Numbered from the stretch's first letter, positions 1-9,451 are shown. The stretch is DNA of 64,000 bases from Chitinophagales bacterium (GCA_041392475.1 JAWKLZ010000003.1:331501-395500); one strand, 5' to 3'. Made by a program: numbers and translations. The notes: generated by a model from the sequence alone, not told the origin.

Positions 1-350
1 ATGCACTTGGAACGGTGAAGTTTATGTTTCCCAACAAATACAACATTTACCTACACGATACCCCCTCCAAAAGTTTGTTTGTGAAGGCAGAACGTGCTTA
101 CAGTCATGGTTGTATCCGTTTGGATAATCCCGTCCAATTTGCCGAATACTTATTGCAGGATGATCCAAAGTGGGACGCTCAGAAAATTCAGAAAGTGCTG
201 GATAGTGAGAAAAATACTCGGGTTTCTTTGGACAAAAAAATCCCTATTTACATCGCTTATTTTACAGCTTGGGTAGATGCAAGTGGTTTGACACATTTCC
301 AAAAGGATGTGTATGGTAAGGATGAGGTAGTGATGAAGGCGATGTTATAG
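1..350 (+). CDS. L,D-transpeptidase (YkuD/YcbB type), C-terminal part only
   Basis: The reading frame is open at the left edge (codons from base 3), so only about the last 115 residues are present. They contain the YkuD-fold block KFMFPNKYNIYLHDTP followed by SHGCIR, which holds the catalytic cysteine and its partner His and Arg. In this family the enzyme forms 3-3 cross-links or attaches proteins to peptidoglycan in the periplasm. The LHDTP...LF...R..SHGCIR arrangement resembles the long YcbB/LdtD group more than the short YkuD enzymes, but the N-terminal half that would decide this lies outside the window. The GTG at 15 is internal, because the conserved block starts before it. The gene converges on the sulfatase gene, with only 26 bases between the stop codons. 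Confidence 0.9.
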   Translation, partial: ALGTVKFMFPNKYNIYLHDTPSKSLFVKAERAYSHGCIRLDNPVQFAEYLLQDDPKWDAQKIQKVLDSEKNTRVSLDKKIPIYIAYFTAWVDASGLTHFQKDVYGKDEVVMKAML

Positions 351-376
351 AATTGTTGGTCAGATATGGATTGGCT

Positions 377-1900
377 CTAAATCTTCACAAACTTATTCCT
401 CATTTGCCCTATTTGTATAAAATACACTCCAGCTTTAAGTGCTTCAATAGAGATGGTGTTTTTGCCAAAAAGCAATTGACCCGATATTGGCTTATTTCCC
501 AAAGTATCAAAAATGGAAAATTCTTGGTTTGGGTATTGCCAATCCAAGTAAATTTCATTTTGTGCAGGATTCGGGAAAATAGATGCAGTTTGTGCCATTA
601 AATCCACTTCTTCAATTGAAGTAAGTAGCTCACGTAGAGTGCTTAATTTGTCAAACGAAACTTGTTGGGTTGAATTGAGATCTGGTAGCAAATCATTTTT
701 CTCATAGGGATCGTTGAGGAGGTTGTAAAATTCTTGTGTTCCATTTTCCAGTTCAATGTATTTGAAGGTTGCGTCACGAGATGCCCAGCCAGAATTGTTA
801 GAAGAAATTTCGGTGTACAAACAATCTCTTTGTCCTTCTCCTGAATTGGATAACAGGGGAGCAAAACTATAACTATCATGTATTTGTGAAAGAGGTGTTC
901 CTGTTAGTTCCACAATCGTTGAAAATAAATCGGAGAAAGAAACAAGAGCAGATTCTCTTTCATTGCGTCGTGTGACTCCTACACCAGTAACAATCATTGG
1001 CACATGAACGCCACCTTGATAGAGACTTCCTTTGGACTGATACTTTGCATAAGGTGCTTGAATAACATCCCTATCTGTTCCATTATCGCCAACAAAAATG
1101 ACAACCGTATTGTCTAATTCACTTTGAGGGATAGTACTGAATAATCTACCCATTTCATAATCAACACTTTCGACCATCGCTAAGAAATAGGGGAGTGGAT
1201 TGGCATCAATAGAGGCTTGGTCTGTTGGTAAATTACCTTGTGAGTGCATATTTGAAGGAGGTAGATGCAAGGGAGTATGTGGAGCATTGTAAGCCAACCA
1301 ACAAAACCACGGCTGGTTTTGCACATTGATCCAGTTGATGGCTGTGTCTGTTATTTTGGTAGTAATGTATTCATTGGTATTTGCAGCTTCTCCATTTTCT
1401 ACCCAAGCATAATTGTTGTAATCAACTACTCCGCCACCCAAAATGCCTGAAAAATACGATATGCCCAGCTTGTTTGGGTAGTCATAATCGGGATTGTTTC
1501 CGCTGCCGCCCAAATGCCATTTCCCTATAAGACAGTTGCTATACAAACCATTGCTCGTTTGGTCAATGTATTTATGGAGAGAAGTTTCATTGAGGTCGAG
1601 AGTTGCCAATGTTTCTGCATTCAGCACATTGGTTCTAAAACCGTACTTACCCGTGAGGATGTTTGCCCTACTTGGAGCGCAAACGGGATTAGACCAAACA
1701 TTGTCGAAAGTCAAACCTTCCTCCATCATTTTTTGGAGGTTTGGCATGTTGGCTTTTGTCGCATCAGGGGCATAATTTGGCGTTTCACCCAGACCAATAT
1801 CGTCCGCTATGATAAGCAATATATTGGGTGATTTAGCAGAAATGTTAAACGGAAAAATGTTGATTAGTAGGAATAACGAAATGATAGTGAGTAGTTTCAT
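377..1900 (-). CDS. Secreted sulfatase with T9SS sorting tail
   Basis: A sulfatase of the alkaline-phosphatase superfamily (arylsulfatase A-like), likely to remove sulfate esters from polysaccharides outside the cell. The N-terminus MKLLTIISLFLLIN is a signal peptide. NILLIIADDIG carries the metal-binding Asp pair. CAPSR in the context NPVCAPSRANILTGKYG is the C-x-P-S-R motif in which Cys becomes formylglycine. GKWHLGG and FVGDNGTD supply further active-site residues. The last about 70 residues (IFPNPAQNEIYLDW... to ...NKFVKI) form a type A T9SS tail, so export to the surface or medium is expected. I chose the ATG at 1900 over the upstream start at 1957: it begins the signal peptide, and the upstream extension would run through the terminator hairpin at 1931-1967. 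No sulfatase-maturing enzyme lies in the window. Confidence 0.93.
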   Translation of the reverse strand: MKLLTIISLFLLINIFPFNISAKSPNILLIIADDIGLGETPNYAPDATKANMPNLQKMMEEGLTFDNVWSNPVCAPSRANILTGKYGFRTNVLNAETLATLDLNETSLHKYIDQTSNGLYSNCLIGKWHLGGSGNNPDYDYPNKLGISYFSGILGGGVVDYNNYAWVENGEAANTNEYITTKITDTAINWINVQNQPWFCWLAYNAPHTPLHLPPSNMHSQGNLPTDQASIDANPLPYFLAMVESVDYEMGRLFSTIPQSELDNTVVIFVGDNGTDRDVIQAPYAKYQSKGSLYQGGVHVPMIVTGVGVTRRNERESALVSFSDLFSTIVELTGTPLSQIHDSYSFAPLLSNSGEGQRDCLYTEISSNNSGWASRDATFKYIELENGTQEFYNLLNDPYEKNDLLPDLNSTQQVSFDKLSTLRELLTSIEEVDLMAQTASIFPNPAQNEIYLDWQYPNQEFSIFDTLGNKPISGQLLFGKNTISIEALKAGVYFIQIGQMRNKFVKI

Positions 1901-1930
1901 CTGATTTCTTTTTTGAGAGATTTGAAGAAA

Positions 1931-1967
1931 AAAAATCCCTTTGCAAGTTTTCTGCAAAGGGATTTTT
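1931..1967 (-). terminator. Rho-independent terminator of the Prc-like protease gene
   Basis: A perfect 15-bp stem (AAAAATCCCTTTGCA at 1931-1945 and its complement at 1953-1967) with a 7-base loop. Read on the minus strand, a run of T residues follows. It lies about 75 bases past the protease stop codon and just before the sulfatase start, separating the two transcription units. Confidence 0.85.
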
Positions 1968-2041
1968 CATTCTATTAAGCAAACTCCATCGTTTGTTTAT
2001 CAAATCTTATGAGCCTGAGTTTGCGATTTCAATTTGAGTTT

Positions 2042-4249
2042 TTACTTCGATTCTTCGTGCATATCCTTCAATACTTGCAGTGCTTCGTATAAATACACAT
2101 CTTTGCCTAAATTTTCATGCCATTCTGCAACAGTTTTTTGCTTGTCTTTATCAGCAGCCATTGCCTCAGCATCCGATTTCAAAGATTCAACTTTCAACCC
2201 TTCAATGGATTTTTCAATGTCTTCAAATCGTTTACTTTGTTCCTCAATTTCTACCTGTTGGCGATTGTATTTGTCCAAGCAAAGAGTATAAGAAGACTCT
2301 TCACGTTGTTTTTTCAAACGTTGAGCATTTTCTTCAATCAACTGAAAAGTAGGATGATTTGCTACTCTCTTTCGACTATTCACCAATACTTCCTCTCTAT
2401 TCACGACAGGATGGTCAAATACTTCAAAGTCAGCAGGTGCAATTTCGTCCCACGGCATAGAATAGTCTTGTTCTTTTTCACCCACTTCAATGTAAGCATA
2501 AGAATCAGGCAAAACCACATCAGGAATCACACCCTTCAATTGATTTGTACCACCATTGATGCGATAGAATTTTTGGATGGTTAATTTGATAGAACCCAAA
2601 GGTTTGAATTCATTGAAGTCACTGCTAATAGATTGGTCCAAATCAATAAAACGCTGAACCGTACCTTTTCCAAAAGTAGCAGAACTGCCTACAATGATTG
2701 CTCTACCATAGTCTTGCATAGCCGCTGCCATGATTTCAGAAGCCGAAGCACTGAAAGAGTTGACCAAAATCACCAACTTGCCATCATATTGTACCGTTGG
2801 ATCCGTATCTCTCAATACCTGCGCTCTACCTTCTTTTTCTTTGACCTGAACAATAGGTCCTTCTTTAATAAACAAACCCGCCATATCTACTACATCTCTA
2901 AGCGAACCACCACCATTGTTTCTCAAGTCCAATAGGATGCCATTCACATTCTCCGTCTTCATTTTTGCCAATTCTTTCTTCATATCCTGAAAGCAACTAC
3001 GTCCTTCAGTGCTATTGAAATCAGCATAAAACTTAGGTAGATAGATATAACCGTATTTATCTGCCGCATCACCTTCTTCGATGATTGCCGATTTGACATA
3101 CGATTCTTCAATCACTACAATATCTCTCGTAATCACGATTTCTTTAATGCTATTATCAGCTTTTTTAACTGTTAATTTCACATTTGTACCTTTCTTACCT
3201 CTAATCAATTGAACCGCATCATCCAAGCGCATCTCTACCACATCTACATCTATGTTCACATCAATTTTATCGTATTTCTTGTCTTTGTAATCCACTTCCT
3301 CATCCTTACCCAAATAACTCAACATCATTTTGGCAGCCAATGGACTCAATTCTGCTAATTTGGTATTTACTTGAGATACTTTCAAAATAACATCCTCTGC
3401 TTCCAACTCACCTTGTTTCCAAGAAGCACTACCAGGAACAATTTCGCTTACCTTAATAAGGCCATCTTTTTCCTGCAATCTTGCACCAATACCTTCCAAA
3501 CGACCAGACATTTCGATATCAAAAGTTTCTTTATCTTTTGGAGGGAAATAACCCGTATGTGGGTCATATACAGAGGTTATCGCATTCAGGTAAGTGCTGA
3601 GTCGATCACGTTGATCCAATTCGCCAATACGTTTGAACAAACGATTTTGGTTTTCCAATACCTTTTCCCTCGAATCTTTTTCCAATTCTTTGTAAGACTT
3701 TCCTTTCAAGGTTTCCTCTCCTTCCTCTTGTTGCTTCAATTTTTCAGACAAACGACTGAGTGTTTGATACTTGAGTAATTGTCTCCACCTTTCTTTCAAG
3801 TCCGCTTCATCTTTGGCATAATCCATTTTCTCATAATCGACTTCAATATATTCATCTTTACTAAAGTCAAATGGTTCTGCCAAAATCTCTTTGTAAAATC
3901 CCTCAATCAAGGTCGTTCTTGTATTGAGTGTTCTCGTAGAAAGTTCAAAAAAATCATAAGATGCCTTTGCAGCTTCGTTGTCAAGATCATCTTTATATTT
4001 ATCAAACTCAGCAATGTCTTTCTTTGTAAAAAAGCGTTTATTATAATCTAAGCGCTTCAAATACAAGCCGTAAACCTTTTCTGAAAAATTGTCATCCAGT
4101 TCATGTGGTTCATAGTGTACTTGATTTAATCCTTGCAGAATTACCTGTAATAGTATCCTATCCTTTTGTGAGTCATCTGACCCAGTTGTAAAAGCCAAAA
4201 GCATAAAAAAAGCTAATGCCAAAAAAGGAATTTTGAATTGAAATTTCAT
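2042..4249 (-). CDS. prc: Carboxy-terminal processing protease (Prc/Tsp, family S41)
   Basis: A 735-residue tail-specific protease. It has an N-terminal signal or anchor (ALAFFMLLAF), a helical N-terminal region (about residues 30-230), a PDZ domain (about 250-365) and an S41 catalytic domain. SFSASASE supplies Ser502 and GKGTVQ supplies Lys528, the Ser/Lys dyad by alignment with E. coli Prc. The C-terminal helical region (about 600-735) is also typical. The family acts in the periplasm, degrading or trimming proteins through their C-termini. The size matches Bacteroidota and proteobacterial Prc of about 670-740 residues. The gene is alone on its strand, with its own terminator downstream and a long gene-free region upstream. 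The symbol is given by family resemblance. Confidence 0.93.
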   Translation of the reverse strand: MKFQFKIPFLALAFFMLLAFTTGSDDSQKDRILLQVILQGLNQVHYEPHELDDNFSEKVYGLYLKRLDYNKRFFTKKDIAEFDKYKDDLDNEAAKASYDFFELSTRTLNTRTTLIEGFYKEILAEPFDFSKDEYIEVDYEKMDYAKDEADLKERWRQLLKYQTLSRLSEKLKQQEEGEETLKGKSYKELEKDSREKVLENQNRLFKRIGELDQRDRLSTYLNAITSVYDPHTGYFPPKDKETFDIEMSGRLEGIGARLQEKDGLIKVSEIVPGSASWKQGELEAEDVILKVSQVNTKLAELSPLAAKMMLSYLGKDEEVDYKDKKYDKIDVNIDVDVVEMRLDDAVQLIRGKKGTNVKLTVKKADNSIKEIVITRDIVVIEESYVKSAIIEEGDAADKYGYIYLPKFYADFNSTEGRSCFQDMKKELAKMKTENVNGILLDLRNNGGGSLRDVVDMAGLFIKEGPIVQVKEKEGRAQVLRDTDPTVQYDGKLVILVNSFSASASEIMAAAMQDYGRAIIVGSSATFGKGTVQRFIDLDQSISSDFNEFKPLGSIKLTIQKFYRINGGTNQLKGVIPDVVLPDSYAYIEVGEKEQDYSMPWDEIAPADFEVFDHPVVNREEVLVNSRKRVANHPTFQLIEENAQRLKKQREESSYTLCLDKYNRQQVEIEEQSKRFEDIEKSIEGLKVESLKSDAEAMAADKDKQKTVAEWHENLGKDVYLYEALQVLKDMHEESK

Positions 4250-5192
4250 AAGCTAGATATGTTAATCAATGTGTGTTTAGTATCCAAACAATAAAAATAG
4301 ATAATTATTGGAGAATGTCATCCATTTTTTTGACATCTTCCTTCCATAAAGGTTACAAAAATACTGCCTGAATAGTTTTATAAACAATAGAATGAGGCGA
4401 TTTGTTGGGCATAATATTTGTTAAAAAAAACTAAATTACTGCAATGTTGTTTAAAATTATATGCTACACCATCACAATACCTATACAAATAGGGAGTTTA
4501 TATGAATAACTTGTGTAATTTTGCAGAAAATTAATTAAATTTCACTTCGACAAGTATATGAAAGCAGAAGCGTTAGCTTTGAAAAGAAAAATAAATAGAT
4601 AAGAAAATTCACTAAGTAACGGTCAAAAAATAAGTTGTGTATTTGAAATTTCCAACAATCTGATTTAAGAAGTGGTTTTTTCATTTTAATTCTTATGTTA
4701 ATTTTTATTCGTTACTAAGGAGATTTGATTGCAGTCATTGTTTTTTTATTTAGTAAAACAAATCCTTGCAATCAGTTGGAGATTTGACAGGAATGTAAAA
4801 ATAATTAGCTGATTTTGAGAAAAATAAACACTTCTCTTATAAAAGTCAGCAATGTTAAAAATACAACATTTTAGTGTGTTACTTCCAAACTTTAGAAAAC
4901 CAAGTAACACCCATAAATCATCGAAATACGTGTATAAAAAACAATTAATCAAGTTTTTTAAAATGAATGTGGTTTAATCTTTATAAAAAATAGCCTTATT
5001 CACTTATATTGCAACTATCCAAAAATTGCAAAACAATCTTAGAAGTTTTTTATACCAAATTGTTTTGATTTAGACTTAACTTACTTCCCTTCAATATCCA
5101 GCACAGTAAACTCATACTGCAATACCTCAATATTATCTAGTGTTTTTCTTGCCCCATATACTTGCCATCAAAAAATAACTTATAGATACATT
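4250..5192. other. Long AT-rich gene-free region
   Basis: About 940 bases with no convincing coding sequence. It holds promoter-like sites: TAATTTTG at 4516-4523 on the plus strand fits the Bacteroidota -7 consensus TAnnTTTG, and TATACTTG near 5157-5164 (one mismatch) could serve the gene at 5193. Forty bases after the first site, an ATG at 4558 opens a 14-codon frame with no recognisable RBS. A 68-codon minus-strand frame at 4746-4952 has poor composition and no recognisable domain. I see no hairpin strong enough to suggest a structured RNA, but a small RNA starting near 4530 cannot be excluded. Confidence 0.4.
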
Positions 5193-7880
5193 ATGGCAAG
5201 AATAAAAGTAACCCCCGCTCCAGAAGCGAGTACCTATTTTATAGATGCAACCAATATCTGTCATTGGGGAAAAGAAATGTCCCTTCAAGCACTCCTACAA
5301 TTGTTGCTCGAAATCAAACGAAAAAAGCAAAGTTTCTTCTGCATTTTCGATGCGAATACCAGCTATTATATCCCAGACAATGAGAAGAAAATATACAAAA
5401 AAATACTAGAACACACAGACTATTTTTACCAAGTCAGTGGTGGAAAACGAGCAGATGATTTCATTTTGGAGTTAGCCGACAGACATGGTTCCGCTGTCAT
5501 TAGCAACGACAACTACTCCGATCCGAAATACGCAAAATACAAATGGAAAGACCGAGAGGCAGAACCCATGCGTTTGTTTATGGGTGAAGTGATTCCTGTT
5601 CCTAGTGGCGATCACCTCATATTATTTGACCTCGATATCAATATTGTCTTAAAAGAAGATGCCAATAAGCTGTATAAAAAGCTGCACCGAATACTATATC
5701 CATCAAGAGATACATTTGAAGGAAATGTCAAGTTTGTCAACAACCACAAAGGTTGGGGACGAATTGTCTATTACACAGAAGATGAGGTAAATTTTAGAAC
5801 TTCTGAACTTCCCCAAACCGTAGAACAAGGACAAAAAGTCAAGTTTGTTATTGAAGAAACTGACAAAGGAGAATATGCTCGAAATATTGAACTTTTGCAG
5901 GTAGATGAAATACGCATTAAAGGAAAAGTTACACAATATGATGAAAGTCGAGGAATGGGTGCAATCAAGCCTGAAAGCGGTGGAGGAGAAGATTTATTCT
6001 TTTATAAGTCTTATTTTGATGATCCTGAAAATGTTCCGAAGATAAATAAAAATCAGAGGGTGAGTTATGTTTTAGGGACAAACAGCAAGGGCGAATGTGC
6101 CAAGAAAATAAAATTGGAAGCCGATGATCCTCGAGATGTTCAAATCAAACTACTCAAAGACCGCAATAAATACTTAGAAGATAAACTACGATCTAAAGAA
6201 GATGAATTGAAACGCGTGAAGCAAGATACGACACAAGCTGTACCTGCTGAACGTAGTAAAGATACATCCCCTCAGAATCCTGCTCAGAAAAACAACAAGC
6301 AAGAGGAAAAAACAGGGAATAACTTACCACCAAAAAAGCAGGATGATAGACGCAACAAGCCTAAAAAAGGTGGCAAAGATGTGAATGGTAAAAAAGAACA
6401 TTCAAACAACACTCCAGAAAATCCTACTTCTAAAGAAATACCCAATGAAGAAAAATCATTAGGCAATGAAAGAAGGAAAGAAGAATCAGGTGAACAAAAT
6501 CGAAACCAGTCTAAAAAAGAGGTGAAAGTAGTCTTGAAAAAGTCTAATAAACCAGAATCGGAAATAGAATTGACAGACACAACTCAGCCAAATGTAGAAC
6601 AACCTGTTGAAGAGTTGACGGAAAAATCATCAGATGGCAATCAGATTGAAACTCCTGCTAATCAAGTGAACTCACAGGAGAAGCCAAAACCCAAGTTGGT
6701 CAAGAAGCCTAAGAAATACAAGCCAAAGGCGGAAATAGAAGTTAATTCTGATTCGACGAAAGAGCCAGATGTTTCTAAAGAAGAAAAGCCCGAAGAAGCG
6801 ATTGAAGTAGAGCAACCTGCTGCAAAAGTGGAAGAGAGACCCAAACCAAAGTTTGTGAAGAAATCTGACAAGGATGCGCCAGCTGTAGAAGAATCTTCTA
6901 AAAAAGAGGAAACTACTGAAATAGAACAACCTGCTGCAAAAGTGGAAGATAGACCCAAGCCGAAGTTTGTGAAGAAATCTGACAAGGATGCGCCAGCAGT
7001 AGAGGAATCTTCTAAAAAAGAGGAAACTACCGAAGTGGAACAACCTGCTGCAAAAGCGGAAGAGAGATCCAAGCCGAAGTTTGTGAAGAAATCTGACAAG
7101 GATGCGCCAGCAGTAGAAGAATCTTCTAAAAAAGAGGAAACTACCAAAGTAGAACAGCCTGTTGCAAAAGCGGAAGATAGACCCAAGCCAAAGTTTGTGA
7201 AGAAATCTGACAAGGATGCACCAAAAGTAGAAGAAACTACTAAATCTGATGGAGCGAATGAGGTGAAACAGCCTGTTAAAAAGGTGAAAACGTCGCCCAA
7301 AAAGCAAACACCTAAACCGCTTCCTAAAAAACAGAAACAGGTAGCGAACACTGCTAAGGATGATATAGAAAAGCAGTATTCGAAGTGGTGGAAATCACTT
7401 GAGAAACAGTGGCAAATGGCGTTTAATGTGGTTGTAGGAAACGATGAAATTATTGCTAAACCTACTAATCAACAGATTAAAACATTGCTCAAGTCCAAAC
7501 GATTGAGTTTTTACCGCACTAGTAAAAACAAATTGAGTTTCAAATTGACCAACCTCTCCGGTCTCAGAGAACTAACCGATCTGCAAACCTTAAACATTGC
7601 AGAACATGAAATATCCAACCTTAGAGGAACGGAAAAATTGAAGAACCTACAAAGTCTTAATTGCAGTAAGAATCAACTCAAAAACTTGAAAGGAATTGAG
7701 TCACTCAAAGCGTTGAAGCAATTTTCTTGTGTCAATAACGAGCTGCAATTCAACAATTTTGCTAATATTGCCAAGCAATTACCCGACCTCGAAAAATTGG
7801 ATGCACGCAACAATCGCCTCAGCAATGAGGACAAAAAGGCGGTGAAAGAGGCTATGAATAATATTGACGCAAAATTCTAA
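5193..7880 (+). CDS. NYN (Regnase-like) ribonuclease with cold-shock, repeat and LRR domains
   Basis: An 895-residue multidomain protein. Residues 10-140 are an NYN/PIN-like nuclease close to the Zc3h12a (Regnase) type: FIDATN (Asp18), GGKRADDF (Asp88, Asp89) and ISNDNYSD (Asp106, Asp110) keep the acidic residues and spacing of the Regnase metal site. Two cold-shock or S1-like RNA-binding domains follow (about 172-232 and 236-306; the second contains GMGAIKP and EDLFFYKS). After a short coiled coil comes a Lys/Glu/Pro-rich disordered region with four 38-residue repeats (539-690). Residues 765-880 are leucine-rich repeats. There is no signal peptide or membrane segment, so it is cytoplasmic. 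An RNA-cleaving or RNA-binding role is inferred. The full domain order is not one I recognise. The gene stands alone and ends at a bidirectional terminator. Confidence 0.85.
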   Translation: MARIKVTPAPEASTYFIDATNICHWGKEMSLQALLQLLLEIKRKKQSFFCIFDANTSYYIPDNEKKIYKKILEHTDYFYQVSGGKRADDFILELADRHGSAVISNDNYSDPKYAKYKWKDREAEPMRLFMGEVIPVPSGDHLILFDLDINIVLKEDANKLYKKLHRILYPSRDTFEGNVKFVNNHKGWGRIVYYTEDEVNFRTSELPQTVEQGQKVKFVIEETDKGEYARNIELLQVDEIRIKGKVTQYDESRGMGAIKPESGGGEDLFFYKSYFDDPENVPKINKNQRVSYVLGTNSKGECAKKIKLEADDPRDVQIKLLKDRNKYLEDKLRSKEDELKRVKQDTTQAVPAERSKDTSPQNPAQKNNKQEEKTGNNLPPKKQDDRRNKPKKGGKDVNGKKEHSNNTPENPTSKEIPNEEKSLGNERRKEESGEQNRNQSKKEVKVVLKKSNKPESEIELTDTTQPNVEQPVEELTEKSSDGNQIETPANQVNSQEKPKPKLVKKPKKYKPKAEIEVNSDSTKEPDVSKEEKPEEAIEVEQPAAKVEERPKPKFVKKSDKDAPAVEESSKKEETTEIEQPAAKVEDRPKPKFVKKSDKDAPAVEESSKKEETTEVEQPAAKAEERSKPKFVKKSDKDAPAVEESSKKEETTKVEQPVAKAEDRPKPKFVKKSDKDAPKVEETTKSDGANEVKQPVKKVKTSPKKQTPKPLPKKQKQVANTAKDDIEKQYSKWWKSLEKQWQMAFNVVVGNDEIIAKPTNQQIKTLLKSKRLSFYRTSKNKLSFKLTNLSGLRELTDLQTLNIAEHEISNLRGTEKLKNLQSLNCSKNQLKNLKGIESLKALKQFSCVNNELQFNNFANIAKQLPDLEKLDARNNRLSNEDKKAVKEAMNNIDAKF
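6807..7262 (+). repeat. Four tandem 114-bp coding repeats
   Basis: Four in-frame copies of a 38-codon unit, 456 bases in all, encoding variants of VEQPAAKVEERPKPKFVKK followed by SDKDAPAVEESSKKEETTE. Copies 1-3 are nearly identical. The fourth diverges in its last third (KVEETTKSDGANE). The highly charged, Pro-rich unit should be disordered. Such repeats expand and contract by slippage or recombination, so copy number may vary between strains. Confidence 0.95.
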
Positions 7881-7909
7881 ATGACAGACTGTTAGATTTT
7901 GCAGAACAA

Positions 7910-7949
7910 AAAAAGGGGTTGCCATTTATTCTAATGGCAACCCCTTTTT
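7910..7949. terminator. Bidirectional terminator
   Basis: A perfect 16-bp stem (AAAAAGGGGTTGCCAT at 7910-7925 with its complement at 7934-7949) and an 8-base loop, flanked by A residues on one side and T residues on the other. It lies between the converging NYN-protein and phosphohexomutase genes and would stop both transcripts. Confidence 0.9.
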
Positions 7950-7974
7950 ATATTACTACTTGTTTGTGAATTAT

Positions 7975-9381
7975 TTAACCTTTCAAACTTTGGTGAACCG
8001 TGTCCAACAAAATCCTCACCGCCGTAGGTGAACCAGCCTCTGCATACACCCGCAACACAGGCTCAGTACCAGAAGGTCGAATCATGACCCAATCGCCTCC
8101 ATCTAAGTGAAATTTGAAGCCATCAATCGTTTCCACACGCTCCACCAATCTATTGCCAAAACGCTCGTATTTTCCGTCCTCACAATTTTTCATGATTTCC
8201 CACTTCAACTCATTGGAAATGTGTAAATCATCTCGTTCAAAGGTGAAAGCACCTACTTTTTCATAGATTTCGAGAATCAATTCCTCCAACGATTTACCCG
8301 TTTTTGCCATCAACTCAATCAACAACAAACCCATCCAGATACCGTCACGTTCAGGAATATGCCCTTTTACTGCAATACCGCCCGATTCTTCACCGCCCAA
8401 CAATACATCGTCTTCAACCATGATACCGCCAATATATTTGAAGCCAATCTGTGTCACTTGCACTTCCAATCCATAAGCCTCACATAATTTTTTCACCCGA
8501 TCAGTCACCGAAAAAGCGATGACCACTTTTCCATCCCAACCTTTGATTTTGTGCAAATAATAGATTGCCAACAAAATAACATGGTGAGAATCCACAAAAT
8601 TACCTTTGCTGTCATACACGCCAATTCTATCCGCATCTCCATCATTCGCAATACCGATTTGAATATCACCGCTGTTTTTGATCAGTTCTGAAAACTCCAA
8701 CAAGTTTTTATGAATCGGTTCAGGCGCACGTCCGTGAAAGCCAGGATTGTCATCGCAGTGCAAAAAAGTAGCATCAGGCAATAATCTTTGCATCGCACGC
8801 TGACCAGCTCCAAACATGGCATCGTATCCCACTTTGATACCCGAATTGCGAATCGCTTCCATATCAAATGCAGTTTCAACATCTTGCACATACATTTCTT
8901 CCAAATCTACAATCTCCAACAAACCTTGTGATTTGTAGTCCTCCAAACTTGTATCAGGAATCACCGCTTCATCAGGAATCAACTCCTCCACTTCTGCAAT
9001 ATTTGCAGGAACCATGGGGCCACCAAAACTGGCTTTCAGTTTGTAGCCGTTGTAAGTAGGAGGGTTGTGACTTGCAGTTAAAACCACACCAACACCTGCA
9101 TTGTACTTCAATGCACCTAAAGAAACCATCGGCGTAGAAACATAACCTTCCGCCATAAACACTTTTACCCCATTCTCGCACAGCACCTTAGCCGTCACTT
9201 CTGCAAACATAGGCCCACCAAAACGACAGTCATGCCCCAAAACCGCCTTGGGCGCATCGTATCTTTCCTTCAACCATAGTGCAGTTGCAACTGCTACTCT
9301 TGCCACATTGTCCGTTGTATATTCTTTGGCGATGATTGCACGCCAGCCATCTGTACCAAATTTAATTTTGATTGGATCCAT
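7975..9381 (-). CDS. Phosphoglucomutase/phosphomannomutase family enzyme
   Basis: A 468-residue alpha-D-phosphohexomutase. TASHNPP holds the phospho-serine, DGDADRIG the Mg-binding Asp triad, GGEESGG the sugar-binding loop and RPSGTEPVLRVYAEA the phosphate-binding loop, each in its expected order across the four domains. The enzyme interconverts hexose 1- and 6-phosphates for glycogen, nucleotide-sugar or surface-polysaccharide synthesis. The sequence does not settle whether glucose, mannose or glucosamine phosphate is preferred. The start at 9381 (MDPIKIKFGTDGWRA) matches the usual beginning of the family. A -7 promoter element is visible 63 bases upstream. Confidence 0.92.
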   Translation of the reverse strand: MDPIKIKFGTDGWRAIIAKEYTTDNVARVAVATALWLKERYDAPKAVLGHDCRFGGPMFAEVTAKVLCENGVKVFMAEGYVSTPMVSLGALKYNAGVGVVLTASHNPPTYNGYKLKASFGGPMVPANIAEVEELIPDEAVIPDTSLEDYKSQGLLEIVDLEEMYVQDVETAFDMEAIRNSGIKVGYDAMFGAGQRAMQRLLPDATFLHCDDNPGFHGRAPEPIHKNLLEFSELIKNSGDIQIGIANDGDADRIGVYDSKGNFVDSHHVILLAIYYLHKIKGWDGKVVIAFSVTDRVKKLCEAYGLEVQVTQIGFKYIGGIMVEDDVLLGGEESGGIAVKGHIPERDGIWMGLLLIELMAKTGKSLEELILEIYEKVGAFTFERDDLHISNELKWEIMKNCEDGKYERFGNRLVERVETIDGFKFHLDGGDWVMIRPSGTEPVLRVYAEAGSPTAVRILLDTVHQSLKG

Positions 9382-9443
9382 GTTTTAAAATTGTTTTTAG
9401 ATAAAAAATGAGTTTGTGATTGCTAAATACAAAAAATAAACCA

Positions 9444-9451
9444 CAAAGGTA
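9444..9451 (-). promoter_or_regulatory. Candidate -7 element for the phosphohexomutase gene
   Basis: TACCTTTG on the minus strand matches the Bacteroidota -7 consensus TAnnTTTG exactly. I see no good -33 TTG at the ideal distance, so confidence is moderate. Confidence 0.45.

Noticed and set aside
353..601. 82-codon plus-strand frame after the L,D-transpeptidase
   Set aside because: Lies opposite the T9SS tail of the sulfatase and has no domain.
4746..4952. 68-codon minus-strand frame in the long intergenic region
   Set aside because: No start signal, domain or codon pattern supports it, and the region is simply AT-rich.
6807..7262. Regularly spaced repeats considered as a CRISPR array
   Set aside because: The repeats are contiguous 114-bp units without spacers and lie in frame inside a protein.
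6662..7351. Long minus-strand frames (211-229 codons) opposite the NYN gene
   Set aside because: They are mirror images of the 38-residue coding repeats and have Phe/Ser-rich composition without any domain. The plus strand explains the region fully.
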